A DNA stretch of 64,000 nucleotides from Chloroflexota bacterium (GCA_021324795.1 JAJPIK010000068.1:124001-188000), one strand, 5' to 3'; numbered from the stretch's first letter, positions 27,000 through 35,944 are shown. The notes: a model not told the origin generated them from the sequence alone. Program-made: numbers and translations.

Positions 27000-27581
27000 C
27001 TAGCGGTTGGTCTCGGCGGCTTTCGTCCCACCGTCGCTTTCGCCCGCGCCACTATTATCGACCCCGCCGGCTTCGGCCCGAAGCACGTTGCCGTTGCCCG
27101 CGTCCACCTTCACGTCTTGCGCTGTGCCCGACGAGTCGGTGAGCTCAACGCCGTACACGACGTTGCCGTTCTCGTTCTCCAGATGGACCGACGTCACGGT
27201 CGCACCTTTGAACTGAGCGAGCGCCGCTGCCCTGGCCTGATCTGCAGTGATCTTCGCCTTGCTTTGGAGCGCAGCCTCCTCGTTGGCTTCGCTCTGGCCG
27301 CTCTGATCCTGAGGAGCGGTCACCGAACTCGTATAGCTCGGCTGTGCGTCCTGCGTGCCGGTGCCCTGATCTGTCGTTTCCGCCTTCGCCGTCCCCTCGT
27401 TGTTCGTCGCTGTGGAGGGAGGCGCATGGCTCGTCGAGATCACCTGGCTGGTTGACGGTGCGATTGGTGAGGGGTGGGACGGCGAGGCAGCGAACGCGCC
27501 ACCTAACGTGAGGCTACCAATAAGGTAGGCCGCTGCGAGCGCACTAGCCGCACCACTTCCATAGAGAATACGCTTGATCAA
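27000..27581 (-). CDS. PepSY-domain exported protein
   Basis: This is a membrane-anchored protein of about 193 residues. The N-terminal helix (ILYGSGAASALAAAYLIGSL) acts as anchor or signal. A low-complexity Ser/Thr/Gln linker (residues about 40-105) follows. A PepSY domain at about residues 110-175 begins KITADQARAAALAQFKGATV and continues ENGNVVYGVELTDSSG. The start is TTG, because AAGGAG lies nine bases before it and the longer frame starts inside that RBS. PepSY proteins are commonly encoded with two-component systems, as here, and may modulate the kinase or bind peptides. Confidence 0.8.
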   Translation of the reverse strand: MIKRILYGSGAASALAAAYLIGSLTLGGAFAASPSHPSPIAPSTSQVISTSHAPPSTATNNEGTAKAETTDQGTGTQDAQPSYTSSVTAPQDQSGQSEANEEAALQSKAKITADQARAAALAQFKGATVTSVHLENENGNVVYGVELTDSSGTAQDVKVDAGNGNVLRAEAGGVDNSGAGESDGGTKAAETNR

Positions 27582-28007
27582 TGGAGGTATCTCCTTTTTG
27601 TCTTGTGTCAATGCATCGTGTCAGTTTAACCACGACATGATCCAACTGAGACGCCATCTCAGAGTGTTCGTAGCAGTCCCTTCGATTCCCATCGTCAGCG
27701 CAAGTGCTACGAACCCCATGCTCATTTGCTTTCACCCCCTTCTGTGCCTGCTGAGGCTCCGGCACTCCCAAGCCTCGACGGATATTGTCAGGGCTGTCGA
27801 TGAAGGGGTCGTGAAGCCGATCTGAAAGAATTCTCATCGTATCCAGATTGCTCTTCGTGCCAACAAGTGCGCTGACCAGGTTACGTACCGGGCCCGCGGC
27901 ACTGGCTGGATCGTCGATCGACCTGGTGAGCGGGTGACGAAGGGATCAAAGCCGTTGGTGCAGGACGAGCGAAGAACGCGGGAGCAGTGTCGCCTGAGTA
28001 CGCTCGG
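27582..28007. other. Gap between kinase and PepSY genes
   Basis: This is a stretch of about 430 bases inside the signalling gene group. Two ORFs (97 and 83 residues) run across it on opposite strands, but neither has an RBS, hydrophobic pattern or family signature. Nothing else is recognised. Confidence 0.45.
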
Positions 28008-29498
28008 TTAGCCTGTGCCATTCGTGCCGCGTGCGCGGCGGACTGTCGATTCGGCCGTGTCTGCCGATTGATAGGCATCGGAGGCGGTGAGAACCGGTAG
28101 GGTGACGGTGAAGGTGCTGCTGCGGCCAGGCTCGCTCGCGACCGAGATTGTCCCGCCGTGCGTTTCCGCGATCCACCGGCTGATTGCCAGCCCTAGACCA
28201 GTTCCACCGGTGGCACGGGACCGGGCCTTGTCGACGCGGTAGAACCGTTCGAAGAGGTGAGGCAAGTGCTCTGGCGGGATCCCAACCCCGGTATCCGTGA
28301 CCTCAACATGGGCGTAGTCTCCTTGACGTCGGACCGCGATGCTGACGATCCCCCCAGCCGGTGTATACTTCAGGCCATTGTCGACAAGATTCACCAGGAG
28401 TTGCGCAAGGCGCGTTTGATCTCCGCGGACCACGACTGAATCGGTCGAGTCAAACTTCAGGGTGAGCTGACGCGAGCGGGCGAGCGGATCGAGGGCGGTC
28501 ACGACTTCGTTTGCGAGGTCGCGCAGGTCGAGCGGCTCGCAATCGAGCTCCTCCTGATGGGCATCGGCGCGCGCGAGCGTGAGCAGGTCGCTGAGAAGCC
28601 GATGCATTGCCTGAGCATCGTCACGAATACTGCTCAGGGCACGCCGATACTCGGCGGCCGTGCGGGACCGCTCGAGGGCGAGATCTGCCTGACTGATCAA
28701 GAGTGCCAGTGGCGTACGGAGCTCGTGGGATGCATCCGCGGTGAAGGTGCGCTGGCGCTGAAAGGCGCGATCGAGCCGATCGAGCATGCGATCAAACGTC
28801 GCGGCGAGTCGACCGACTTCGTCGTCGGCGTGGGCGAAGCTCAGCCGATACGAAAGATCCTCGGCCCCCAGGTGTTCGGCGGTTCGGGTGATCCGAGCAA
28901 TCGGATTGAGCGCTCGCCCTGCCAGGAAGATGCCTCCCACGACCGCGAGCAGAAGCGTCAATGGAATTGCGACCGCGATCAAGAGGACCAATTGATCGAG
29001 GGCAGTCGTCACCTCCTGCTCTGTGCGTGCCACTACGAGCACACCGATGATCTGGCCATTGTCGACCGCCGGCATCGCCAGCACGCGCCACTTGGCTCCG
29101 TCGGTACCTTGAGCCGTGGCGAAGAGTTGGTGCCCCTGAGCTGCTTCCGCCAGCAGCGTGGCCGGTAGGACAAAGGGCGGGTGACGTAGGCCGGCCATGG
29201 GAATTGTTCCCCCTCGGTCGTAGATCGTGATGGCTACCCCGGTGCCCGGTGCCTCGGTCTCTTCATTGAGAGACGGTTGACCGTCCTGAACGTCTAGTGT
29301 GGCCATCGATCGTTGGGCCTCGCCGACGAGCGAGCGATCGAGTTCAGCGTGGAGGTTGCGGGAAAGGTTTAGGACCAGGAAGGCGCTGAACACGACCAGG
29401 ATGATCGTGAGAAGGGCCACGTACCACAGCGTGAGTCGCACGCGGATGGTTCGCAACGGCATGCCAATGCAGTGCAACGCGACCAGGAGGGCGCTCAT
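28008..29498 (-). CDS. Two-component sensor histidine kinase
   Basis: This is a membrane-bound kinase of about 496 residues. Two transmembrane helices (about residues 20-45 and 165-192) bracket an extracellular sensor domain. HAMP follows (ALNPIARITRTAEHL), then the HisKA H-box FTADASHELRTPLALL, N-box LLVNLVDNGLKYT, G1 DTGVGIPPEH and G2 GTGLGLAI. The start overlaps the response regulator stop by ATGA, which argues for the ATG chosen here and for co-translation. The first ATG listed in the ORF track lies further upstream inside the regulator gene. The stimulus is unknown. Confidence 0.93.
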   Translation of the reverse strand: MSALLVALHCIGMPLRTIRVRLTLWYVALLTIILVVFSAFLVLNLSRNLHAELDRSLVGEAQRSMATLDVQDGQPSLNEETEAPGTGVAITIYDRGGTIPMAGLRHPPFVLPATLLAEAAQGHQLFATAQGTDGAKWRVLAMPAVDNGQIIGVLVVARTEQEVTTALDQLVLLIAVAIPLTLLLAVVGGIFLAGRALNPIARITRTAEHLGAEDLSYRLSFAHADDEVGRLAATFDRMLDRLDRAFQRQRTFTADASHELRTPLALLISQADLALERSRTAAEYRRALSSIRDDAQAMHRLLSDLLTLARADAHQEELDCEPLDLRDLANEVVTALDPLARSRQLTLKFDSTDSVVVRGDQTRLAQLLVNLVDNGLKYTPAGGIVSIAVRRQGDYAHVEVTDTGVGIPPEHLPHLFERFYRVDKARSRATGGTGLGLAISRWIAETHGGTISVASEPGRSSTFTVTLPVLTASDAYQSADTAESTVRRARGTNGTG

Positions 29499-30172
29499 GA
29501 GGACGATGCCCTCAAACAATAGCCGGTGCCGCGAACGGTCTGGAGGAGGCGCGGCTCGCAGTCGTCACCAAGCTTGCGGCGCAGATAGCCCAGGTAAACG
29601 TCGACGACGTTCGACATCGCCACAAAATCGTAATTCCAGACGTGCTCGGCGATCTGGGTGCGGGTGAGCACCCGGTTAGGGTTGCGGACGAAATACTCCA
29701 GAATCGCGTACTCCTTACTGGTGAGGGCGATGGGCCGACCACCGCGGCGGACCTCGTGGGCAATGGTATCGATCTCAAGGTCGCGCACCCGGAGAATCGC
29801 GTGGCGCGACAGACTATCGCGGCGCAGCAGCGCCCGCACTCGCGCCAGCAGCTCGCGGAATGCAAATGGTTTGGTGATGTAATCGTCGGCTCCGCTGTCG
29901 AGCCCCTGGACGCGGTCATCGAGCGCATCGCGGGCGGTGAGCATAATGATCGGGACGTTGTTCCGGTGAGCGCGCAATTGCTGGCAGACGGCGAACCCGT
30001 CGAGCTTCGGCAGCAAGACGTCGAGGACTATGAGGTCATAGGGGACAATCTCGGCGAGCCCGAGCCCCTCCTCACCATCGTACGCGACGTCCACGGCATA
30101 ACCGTTCTCTTCAAGGCTGCGACGAATGACCAGAGCCAGCTTGTGTTCATCTTCGACGACCAGCAGACGCAT
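29495..30172 (-). CDS. OmpR/PhoB-type response regulator
   Basis: The receiver domain has the acidic pair in VVEDE, the phosphoacceptor D51 in LIVLDVLLP, Thr in IIMLTAR and Lys in DYITKPFAF. The C-terminal winged helix includes LTSKEYAILEYFVRNPNRVL and VVDVYLGYLRRKLG, ending TVRGTGYCLR. Length of 225 residues is standard. It is the first gene of the signalling unit with the kinase and the PepSY protein. GAGGATATC precedes the ATG. Confidence 0.95.
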   Translation of the reverse strand: MRLLVVEDEHKLALVIRRSLEENGYAVDVAYDGEEGLGLAEIVPYDLIVLDVLLPKLDGFAVCQQLRAHRNNVPIIMLTARDALDDRVQGLDSGADDYITKPFAFRELLARVRALLRRDSLSRHAILRVRDLEIDTIAHEVRRGGRPIALTSKEYAILEYFVRNPNRVLTRTQIAEHVWNYDFVAMSNVVDVYLGYLRRKLGDDCEPRLLQTVRGTGYCLRASSS

Positions 30173-30407
30173 GATATCCTCGTATCGAAGAAAAGGTTAC
30201 CGCGGAAACATCGGAAGGAACCTTCCTCCGTGAGATCACGGTTGATCGGATTCGTGGATCCTGCCAAGAGGATCCCACGTCAACATGAAGTATAGATGAA
30301 ATGCGCGCTCATCCCGGATGTCGAAAGGTTGCCAGGAGTTGTTGTGCGCAATGCTGGTACACCGCTTGCAGTGATCTCCTCTCACCTTGTTCCGTAAGGA
30401 GGATAGG

Positions 30408-30656
30408 ATGGCGCAGATGCAACCGATGACGAGCGGCAAGCTCGAGCCGGTGAGCAACGTTACCTACGACCTGGTCACTGTGCTGTCGAATGTCGGCGAA
30501 GCGGTCGATGCCCTCGATACCTACATCGAGGATGCCAAGAAGGCGAATGACCGCGATGCCCAGCAGGTGTTCGAGCAGATCCGGGCGGATGAGATGCGTC
30601 ACGGCGAGTTGCTGCGCAACACCATCTGCAACCAGATCAAGCAAGGGAAGTTCTAG
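30408..30656 (+). CDS. Small helical ferritin-like protein
   Basis: This is an 82-residue soluble protein, apparently two long helices. The second part DAQQVFEQIRADEMRHGELL carries ExxxH-like acidic and histidine residues reminiscent of one half of a ferritin/rubrerythrin four-helix bundle, so it could dimerise to bind metal. That is inference; I do not recognise a named family. A strong TAAGGAGG lies six bases ahead of the ATG, which selects this start over the longer frame. It is divergent from the response regulator and convergent with the BON gene. Confidence 0.75.
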   Translation: MAQMQPMTSGKLEPVSNVTYDLVTVLSNVGEAVDALDTYIEDAKKANDRDAQQVFEQIRADEMRHGELLRNTICNQIKQGKF

Positions 30657-30677
30657 AAGTCTCTCGGTGACCGCACA

Positions 30678-30708
30678 GCGCGGGCTGGGCCACGCGTGCA
30701 GCCCGCGC
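30678..30708. terminator. Bidirectional terminator-like hairpin
   Basis: A 10-bp perfect stem GCGCGGGCTG/CAGCCCGCGC with an 11-base loop lies between two convergent genes. Confidence 0.6.
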
Positions 30709-30726
30709 CGCGTCGTTGCTGGCCAA

Positions 30727-31392
30727 TCAACGGCAGACGGTCAGTTCGTTTACCACGCTTACGACGCCAGCCACACTCCAGGCATCCGTGGAGGCCTGCT
30801 GGATCTGGTAGTAGGTGGGCACCGTACCGCGCAGGTAGACCACCCCGTTGGTTACACTGACGTGAACGTTTGCCGCGTTGATCGCGGGGTCGCAAGCGAG
30901 CGTGCGCCGGACGTCGGCCTCGATCTCGGCGTCGGAGCGGGGGATCGAAGGCACGACGACGATGTCGTTGATCACGTCGATCACCCCCGGAACCGTCCAG
31001 GCGTCATCCGAGGCTGCGTTCTTCTGGTCGTAACTGGGCACGGTGCCTGTCAGGGTGACCACGCCACCGCTGACCGCGACGTTGATGGTCGACGGCGTCG
31101 TGATTCGCACGTCGCGGTCGAGGTTCCCCCGCACCGTGGCCCGGATCTCCTCGTCGGTCCAGACTCGGGGAAGCCGGACGACGAGGTTGTTCACGACCTC
31201 GATTACTCCCTTGATTCGGCGGGCATCCTGCCCGGCCGTGATCTTCTGGGAGTAGCTCGGGACGGTGCCGTCAAGGTAGACAACGCCATTCCTTACCGTC
31301 ACACTGATGCTACTGGAGTCGATCCGGCTATCGTGGGAGATTTCATCCCACACGTTGGTCCGAATCTCTTGGTCGGTATAGGTAACTGCCAT
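30727..31392 (-). CDS. Triple BON-domain protein
   Basis: This 221-residue soluble protein is made of three consecutive BON domains. Each one repeats the pattern of an acidic helix (TDQEIRTNVWDEI, TDEEIRATVRGNL, SDAEIEADVRRTL), a beta-hairpin ending GVVYLDGTVPSYSQ, GVVTLTGTVPSYDQ or GVVYLRGTVPTYYQ, and a final helix ending in VVNNLVV, VINDIVV or VVNELTV. BON domains bind phospholipids or support stress tolerance (OsmY-like), but no signal peptide is seen, so it is probably cytoplasmic. GAGGAGACACG precedes the chosen ATG. Confidence 0.92.
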   Translation of the reverse strand: MAVTYTDQEIRTNVWDEISHDSRIDSSSISVTVRNGVVYLDGTVPSYSQKITAGQDARRIKGVIEVVNNLVVRLPRVWTDEEIRATVRGNLDRDVRITTPSTINVAVSGGVVTLTGTVPSYDQKNAASDDAWTVPGVIDVINDIVVVPSIPRSDAEIEADVRRTLACDPAINAANVHVSVTNGVVYLRGTVPTYYQIQQASTDAWSVAGVVSVVNELTVCR

Positions 31393-31464
31393 CGTGTCTC
31401 CTCTTGCTCGCCATGCGAGCGGGTGTGTTGCGCTAGCGGCCAAGCAAAAAGCGTACCGAGCCGA

Positions 31465-34041
31465 TCAGCGCTGCTCCGAGTAACGCCGCACACGCGGCGC
31501 ACGGGGACCGACCTGGGCAGGCTCGGGGAGAACCGTCGGAGCAGCCACGGTCGCTTTCGCATAATGCTGTAGTCGCGTGGCGTACTGGGCGAGTTTGTCA
31601 CTGGCCCGGGCATGGATCGTACCGGGCTCCCAGGTACCGTCAGGCCGCCGCTGTCCCGCCTTGACGCCAGTCAAGATCTGGATACCCTCGTCGACGTGGC
31701 GAATCGCCCAGAGGTGAAAGCGACCATCGGCCACGGCCCCTACGACCTCGTCGCGCAGCATCAAATTCTCCAGGTTCGCCGCGGGGATGATGACGCCTTG
31801 CTGGCCGGTCAGCCCCTTCCGCCGGCAGATCTCGTAGAATCCCTCGACCTTTCGGGTCACCCCGCCGACCGGTTGGATCTCGCCATGTTGGTCGACTGAG
31901 CCAGTCACTGCGATATCCTGACGAAGAGGCACCTCGGCCAGCTCGGAAAGCAGAGCGTACAGCTCGGTGCTCGAGGCGCTGTCTCCTTCGACCTCGTCGT
32001 AGGTCTGCTCGAAGGTCAAGTGGGCCGCGAGCGCGAGGGGCTGGTCCTGAGCGTACTGGCCGTGGAGAAAACTGCTCAGGATAAGGAAGCCTTTGCTGTG
32101 GATGGGGCCGGAGAGCTTCGTCTCCCGCTCAATATTAAGAATGCCCTCGTGACCGAGCGAGGTCTGGGCAGTGATGCGGACCGGTAGCCCAAACTCGTAA
32201 TCCCCCAGCGAGATAATTGATAGGCCATTGACCTGGCCAATCCGCTGTCCGGTCGTCTCGATGCGTAGAGTCCCTTCCTGGATCAGCTCGTCGAGCTTGT
32301 CCTCGATCAGGTCGGCTCGCTCGATCTGGGCGTCGATCGCCTGCTTTACGTGCTCGGCCTGGACCCGCGGGGAGTTCGCCAGTGCCGCCCGGTAGCTCGC
32401 CTCGGTAGCCAAGTCAGCGATCCGGCTGGACCGCGCCGTCAGCTTCCGTTGATGCTCGGCGAGCCGTCCAGCGGCGTCGATGATCGCGGCAAGCGCGCTC
32501 GGTTCGAAAGGCAAGAGCTTCTTCTCCGTGGCTTGCTGACAGATGAACGCGGCGTATTGGGCCAGGTGCTCCGGGGTCCGGTCCATGACCGTGTCAAAGT
32601 CGGCTTTGATCTTGAAGAGGCGGGGGAATTCTTCGTCGAGGAAGTAGAGGAGGTAGTACAGGTCGGGTGTCCCAATCAGGATCACCTTGGCGTCGAGGGG
32701 AATCGGTGCCGGGCGTAAGCTCGCGGTGGGGGTCGCGGAGAATTGCTCGCCAAGGTTCTCGATCTGAATCTCGCCGGTGCGCAGGGTGCGCTTCAATGCA
32801 TCCCAGGCGAAGGGTTGGCGTAGAACGTCGAGGGCGTAGAGGATCAGATAACCGCCATTGGCGCGGTGGAGCGCACCGGGCTTGATCATGCGGAAATCGG
32901 TGACCGCGACGCCGAGGCGCGCGCGGTACTCGATACGCCCAAGCAGGTTGTAGTAGGTCGGGTTTGCTTCGACGACGACCGGCGCGGCTGATCGTCCGAG
33001 GTTGCTCACCAGCACGTTGACTTTGTAGCGGTCGAAGAAGGATTCGCTCTCAGCCGCGTTGAGGGCTCTGAGGAGGCGGCCCGTGACGCTTTCCTCCCCG
33101 GCTGGCTCACTGGCCGAGCGGAACTCGTCGAGATGGTTGAGGATGTCCTCGCGTGCCTGATCCAGGTAGCCGAGGATCTGGGGGTGCTCGGTATACTGGC
33201 TCTTAAGGTCGCGGATCAACGGCTCGATGGCGAACGCGGCGATGTCGTGGTTGAGCTTGCCGATCTCCTCGCGCCGCTGCTTCTCTAACTGCTGAATCTG
33301 ACCCAGCGCACGATCGATCTCCTCGCGCAAGGTCTCGGCTTTCTCGTGCAACTCCTTCTTTTTTTCTGCCGTTAATCTGGCGAACTCCTCGTCAGTCATG
33401 GGCCGCTCATCAACTAAGGGAATTGTCACCACGCTGGTGGGACTAACCGAGAGGGCAAATCCCGCTTTCTTGGCGGTCTCGGCAAGCTGCTCGATGATCT
33501 GCTGGCGCTGGTGGAGCTCGCGCGTTTCGATCTGATCGCGCCGGTGGCGATAGTCATCGCTGGCGAACGCCTGAGAAAGCTGACGGCGGGCAGCGTCGAT
33601 CAGACCATCCATCCGGCGCGCCAATGCCGCGCCGCCCCCTGCCGGTAGCTCGATCGTCAGCGGGTAGTCGGGCTCAGCGAAGTTATAGACGTAGCACCAA
33701 TCATGGGGGGCAGGCCGGGTGCGAGCGATCTGGTCGACACAGAGACGCGCGGTCGTCATCCGGCCTGTCCCCGGGACGCCGGACACGTAGAGGTTGAAGC
33801 TAGCGTTCCGGATACCCAGCCCATCTCGCAGCGCGTGGATCGCCCGTTCTTGGCCGATGCCGCCAACGCCGATCACCGGCTGGTTTGCCATGGCTGCAGT
33901 GAGCTCGGCGGGGGTACAGCGGATACACAGCCGCTCAGTCGGAACAGCCCACTGCTCGACCGAGGGCGCGGGCTGAAGTGCCATTTCCTTTGGCTCGCGC
34001 GGCTGGGTTTCTCTTGTGCCTTGAGAGCGTGACGAGGCCAT
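31465..34041 (-). CDS. Lon-like ATP-dependent protease (AAA_32/LonB type)
   Basis: This is a protein of about 858 residues with an N-terminal AAA region and a C-terminal Lon (S16) protease domain. The P-loop reads VSGVPGTGRMTTARL, with Arg where Lys is usual; this form is known in the AAA_32 Lon-like group. A long coiled-coil insertion (residues about 190-270, KKELHEKAETLREEI) follows. The protease site has Ser in GDSASSTELYALLSEL and Lys in GGVTRKVEGFYE. GGAGGA before the chosen ATG supports this start. It probably degrades damaged or regulatory proteins, and its BON and ferritin-like neighbours fit a stress context. Confidence 0.92.
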   Translation of the reverse strand: MASSRSQGTRETQPREPKEMALQPAPSVEQWAVPTERLCIRCTPAELTAAMANQPVIGVGGIGQERAIHALRDGLGIRNASFNLYVSGVPGTGRMTTARLCVDQIARTRPAPHDWCYVYNFAEPDYPLTIELPAGGGAALARRMDGLIDAARRQLSQAFASDDYRHRRDQIETRELHQRQQIIEQLAETAKKAGFALSVSPTSVVTIPLVDERPMTDEEFARLTAEKKKELHEKAETLREEIDRALGQIQQLEKQRREEIGKLNHDIAAFAIEPLIRDLKSQYTEHPQILGYLDQAREDILNHLDEFRSASEPAGEESVTGRLLRALNAAESESFFDRYKVNVLVSNLGRSAAPVVVEANPTYYNLLGRIEYRARLGVAVTDFRMIKPGALHRANGGYLILYALDVLRQPFAWDALKRTLRTGEIQIENLGEQFSATPTASLRPAPIPLDAKVILIGTPDLYYLLYFLDEEFPRLFKIKADFDTVMDRTPEHLAQYAAFICQQATEKKLLPFEPSALAAIIDAAGRLAEHQRKLTARSSRIADLATEASYRAALANSPRVQAEHVKQAIDAQIERADLIEDKLDELIQEGTLRIETTGQRIGQVNGLSIISLGDYEFGLPVRITAQTSLGHEGILNIERETKLSGPIHSKGFLILSSFLHGQYAQDQPLALAAHLTFEQTYDEVEGDSASSTELYALLSELAEVPLRQDIAVTGSVDQHGEIQPVGGVTRKVEGFYEICRRKGLTGQQGVIIPAANLENLMLRDEVVGAVADGRFHLWAIRHVDEGIQILTGVKAGQRRPDGTWEPGTIHARASDKLAQYATRLQHYAKATVAAPTVLPEPAQVGPRAPRVRRYSEQR

Positions 34042-34257
34042 GAGTCGGAATCCTCCGAAATCTGCTCTACCCCCCTTTAGGCAAGTTTCCGGCCGTTCTC
34101 GGCGGTCCATGCGGTGGATCCTGGCTCACTTCTTGCAGGCATCGCCGCGGGCACGCACACACAGGCGCCCGGTAGCTTTCCCCGACCACCGTGGACAGGG
34201 TCCGGGTGGCTGCCCGGGATGCCACAACCGTGGAAATCGGAGGAAACGTCCTTGGTG

Positions 34258-34527
34258 ATGAATTACAACTACGGACGAACGATGGAGTTGCCGAACTTGC
34301 CCTGGTGGTCGGCCGCTACGTTCGTCCCGCCGATCCTCCCCTCTGCCTATACCCCCTCCTGGGGAATGGGCACTTTTCCCGCGACCGCCCCGATAGTTTG
34401 GGCCGTCCCGCCGTTTCCGTTCGTCCCGCCCGCTTTTGGCCCCCTGTCCTACGTTCCCGTGCGCGAGGAGGTTGCAGCTTCTCCGCCGACACGTGCCGCC
34501 GAGGGCCCACGCCGGATGCGCCGCTAG
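34258..34527 (+). CDS. Small proline-rich protein
   Basis: This is an 89-residue protein rich in Pro, Phe, Trp and Ala (PFPFVPPAFGPLSYVPV) with a basic C-terminus. No family is recognised. TTG, GTG and ATG follow each other in frame; GGAGG upstream is spaced best for the TTG or GTG, so one or two extra residues are possible. It is transcribed divergently from the Lon-like gene and ends at a hairpin shared with the HTH gene. Whether it is a real protein needs confirmation. Confidence 0.5.
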   Translation: MNYNYGRTMELPNLPWWSAATFVPPILPSAYTPSWGMGTFPATAPIVWAVPPFPFVPPAFGPLSYVPVREEVAASPPTRAAEGPRRMRR

Positions 34528-34546
34528 AGCAATAGTTACCGCTTCG

Positions 34547-34587
34547 CTCTCTCCTATCCACGCTCGGCGAGGGGGGATAGGAGAGAG
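34547..34587. terminator. Bidirectional terminator-like hairpin
   Basis: A 13-bp perfect stem CTCTCTCCTATCC/GGATAGGAGAGAG with a 15-base loop lies between the convergent proline-rich and HTH genes. Confidence 0.7.
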
Positions 34588-34594
34588 GCCGGAC

Positions 34595-34960
34595 TTATTT
34601 CCAGAGCCGCCGGAACCCGATTCGCTCGCACTGCGCGGGGACGGGCTCGCCGGGCGGAGAGGTCGGCAAGCAATCCTGCAACGTTGCCCATTCGTCCGGC
34701 GTGATCTCGCTAAGCCCGGCGATCTTGCAAAGCAGATCCGGAGTGATTCCCAAGGCGTTCGCGATGCGCTCAAGCGCGTGCCGATTCTCGATCGGGAGAT
34801 GGCGCTCGAGACAATTGACGAAGTCCAGGTCGACGTCTGCCTTCTTTGCGAGTTCTTCGGAGTTCAGGTGGTGGCCGTACTTGCGTTCCTCCAGCGCGAA
34901 GATCACCTCAGCGGTTTGATGCTTAGTCAGTCGGAACGGTGCCGGTGCAGGCTGTGCCAT
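34595..34960 (-). CDS. XRE-like helix-turn-helix protein
   Basis: This is a soluble protein of about 121 residues. The central part resembles a Cro/C1-type HTH: LNSEELAKKADVDLDFVNCLE followed by NRHALERIANALGITPDLLCK. A recognition helix is plausible at DLDFVNCLERHL. The ATG at MAQPAP is preferred because GGGAGG lies seven bases before it. It may regulate its own region or the divergent unknown gene. The target is unknown. Confidence 0.8.
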   Translation of the reverse strand: MAQPAPAPFRLTKHQTAEVIFALEERKYGHHLNSEELAKKADVDLDFVNCLERHLPIENRHALERIANALGITPDLLCKIAGLSEITPDEWATLQDCLPTSPPGEPVPAQCERIGFRRLWK

Positions 34961-35077
34961 GAGAGTCCTCCCTGAACGTCTGATTCCTGAGCCTGATCCT
35001 AAGCCCTTGCATGGCACGCATTGTGCCACCCTTTCTCGCTATTTCGACGTCTCTAGCCTGTATCTTGAGGGATCACG

Positions 35078-35887
35078 ATGGTAAAACCGCGAGTATCCGG
35101 ACATCCGCACGTGCAGATTCTCGAGGCCGGCAACATCGCCTTCTTCTACCGTCCCAAGGAGGGCATCCTCCATCCGAAAAGCCCGGACGACCTCGAACGC
35201 GCCTACTTCATACTCTTTCCAGACGACCAACAGCATCACCAGAACCGGCTCTTCAACGTCGCCCACGGCGTCTTCCCGGCGATTGTCCCCGGGAAGGCCC
35301 TTCCCGAGGAGCGGGACTGGGCGTTCATCGACGACGTCAGCCATGACCCTCGCGACGTGGTCGACGCCCTGGAAAAGAATGTTCCTGGCCCACCGGGACC
35401 AGGCGGTCAGCGTGCTCGGCCCTGGGCTCGCATTGCCGGGGATGGTCGCTATGCGATTGCCCGCCACGTGGATCACACCCACCTCGTCTACGTCTTGCAC
35501 CAGCCTGAGCGTCCGGGCGAAGTCCAGCAAAAGCTGGAGATCCAGCCTGAAGCTAGTTACATTATCTCGGTCAAGCAGCCGTACGCGCCCTCGGAGATCA
35601 ATCTCAAGGAGAAGCCGAGCTATCCCGCGAGTCTGATCAAGAAATTCGATGGCCACGGCTTCATTCCGGTCGAGCCGACCGATTACCTCGACTACCGCTG
35701 GACTCAGGTCTTGCTGATCGGAGCGCGCACCGATGTCGAAAAAGAGCTGGGGATCAAGCTCGACGCGGCCCAAGAGAACCGAGCCGAAGAAGAAGCCCTC
35801 CAGTTCCTGCACCAGGAAGCACAGGAAGCCCACACGAAGTGGCACGTCGATATTTTTGCGCCGATGTGTCAGGGGAAATGGGAGTGA
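35078..35887 (+). CDS. Conserved-looking protein of unknown function
   Basis: This is a soluble protein of 269 residues that I do not recognise. It starts with a beta-rich part (HVQILEAGNIAFFYRPKEG), contains DDQQHHQNRLFNVAHGVFPAI, and has a central Pro/Gly hinge (PGPPGPGGQRARPW). Strand-rich segments (YAIARHVDHTHLVYVLHQP, ASYIISVKQPY) follow, with an acidic helical C-terminus. Several conserved-looking histidines could bind metal. The ATG has GAGGGATC upstream. It is divergent from the HTH gene, which might control it. Confidence 0.7.
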   Translation: MVKPRVSGHPHVQILEAGNIAFFYRPKEGILHPKSPDDLERAYFILFPDDQQHHQNRLFNVAHGVFPAIVPGKALPEERDWAFIDDVSHDPRDVVDALEKNVPGPPGPGGQRARPWARIAGDGRYAIARHVDHTHLVYVLHQPERPGEVQQKLEIQPEASYIISVKQPYAPSEINLKEKPSYPASLIKKFDGHGFIPVEPTDYLDYRWTQVLLIGARTDVEKELGIKLDAAQENRAEEEALQFLHQEAQEAHTKWHVDIFAPMCQGKWE

Positions 35888-35944
35888 TCGGGCATGGTGG
35901 ATCCGCGCGAGAAAGGGGGGTTGGCGTCCTCGGTCCTTGCTAAC

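Noticed and set aside
27544-27837. ORF of 97 residues between kinase and PepSY genes
   Set aside because: No RBS, no motif, overlaps the PepSY start and is matched by an equally unlikely ORF on the other strand.
30205-30225. Palindrome around GGAAGGAACCTTCC as operator of the response regulator gene
   Set aside because: It is short and largely a byproduct of GGAGG-like sequence; no second copy was found to support a binding site.
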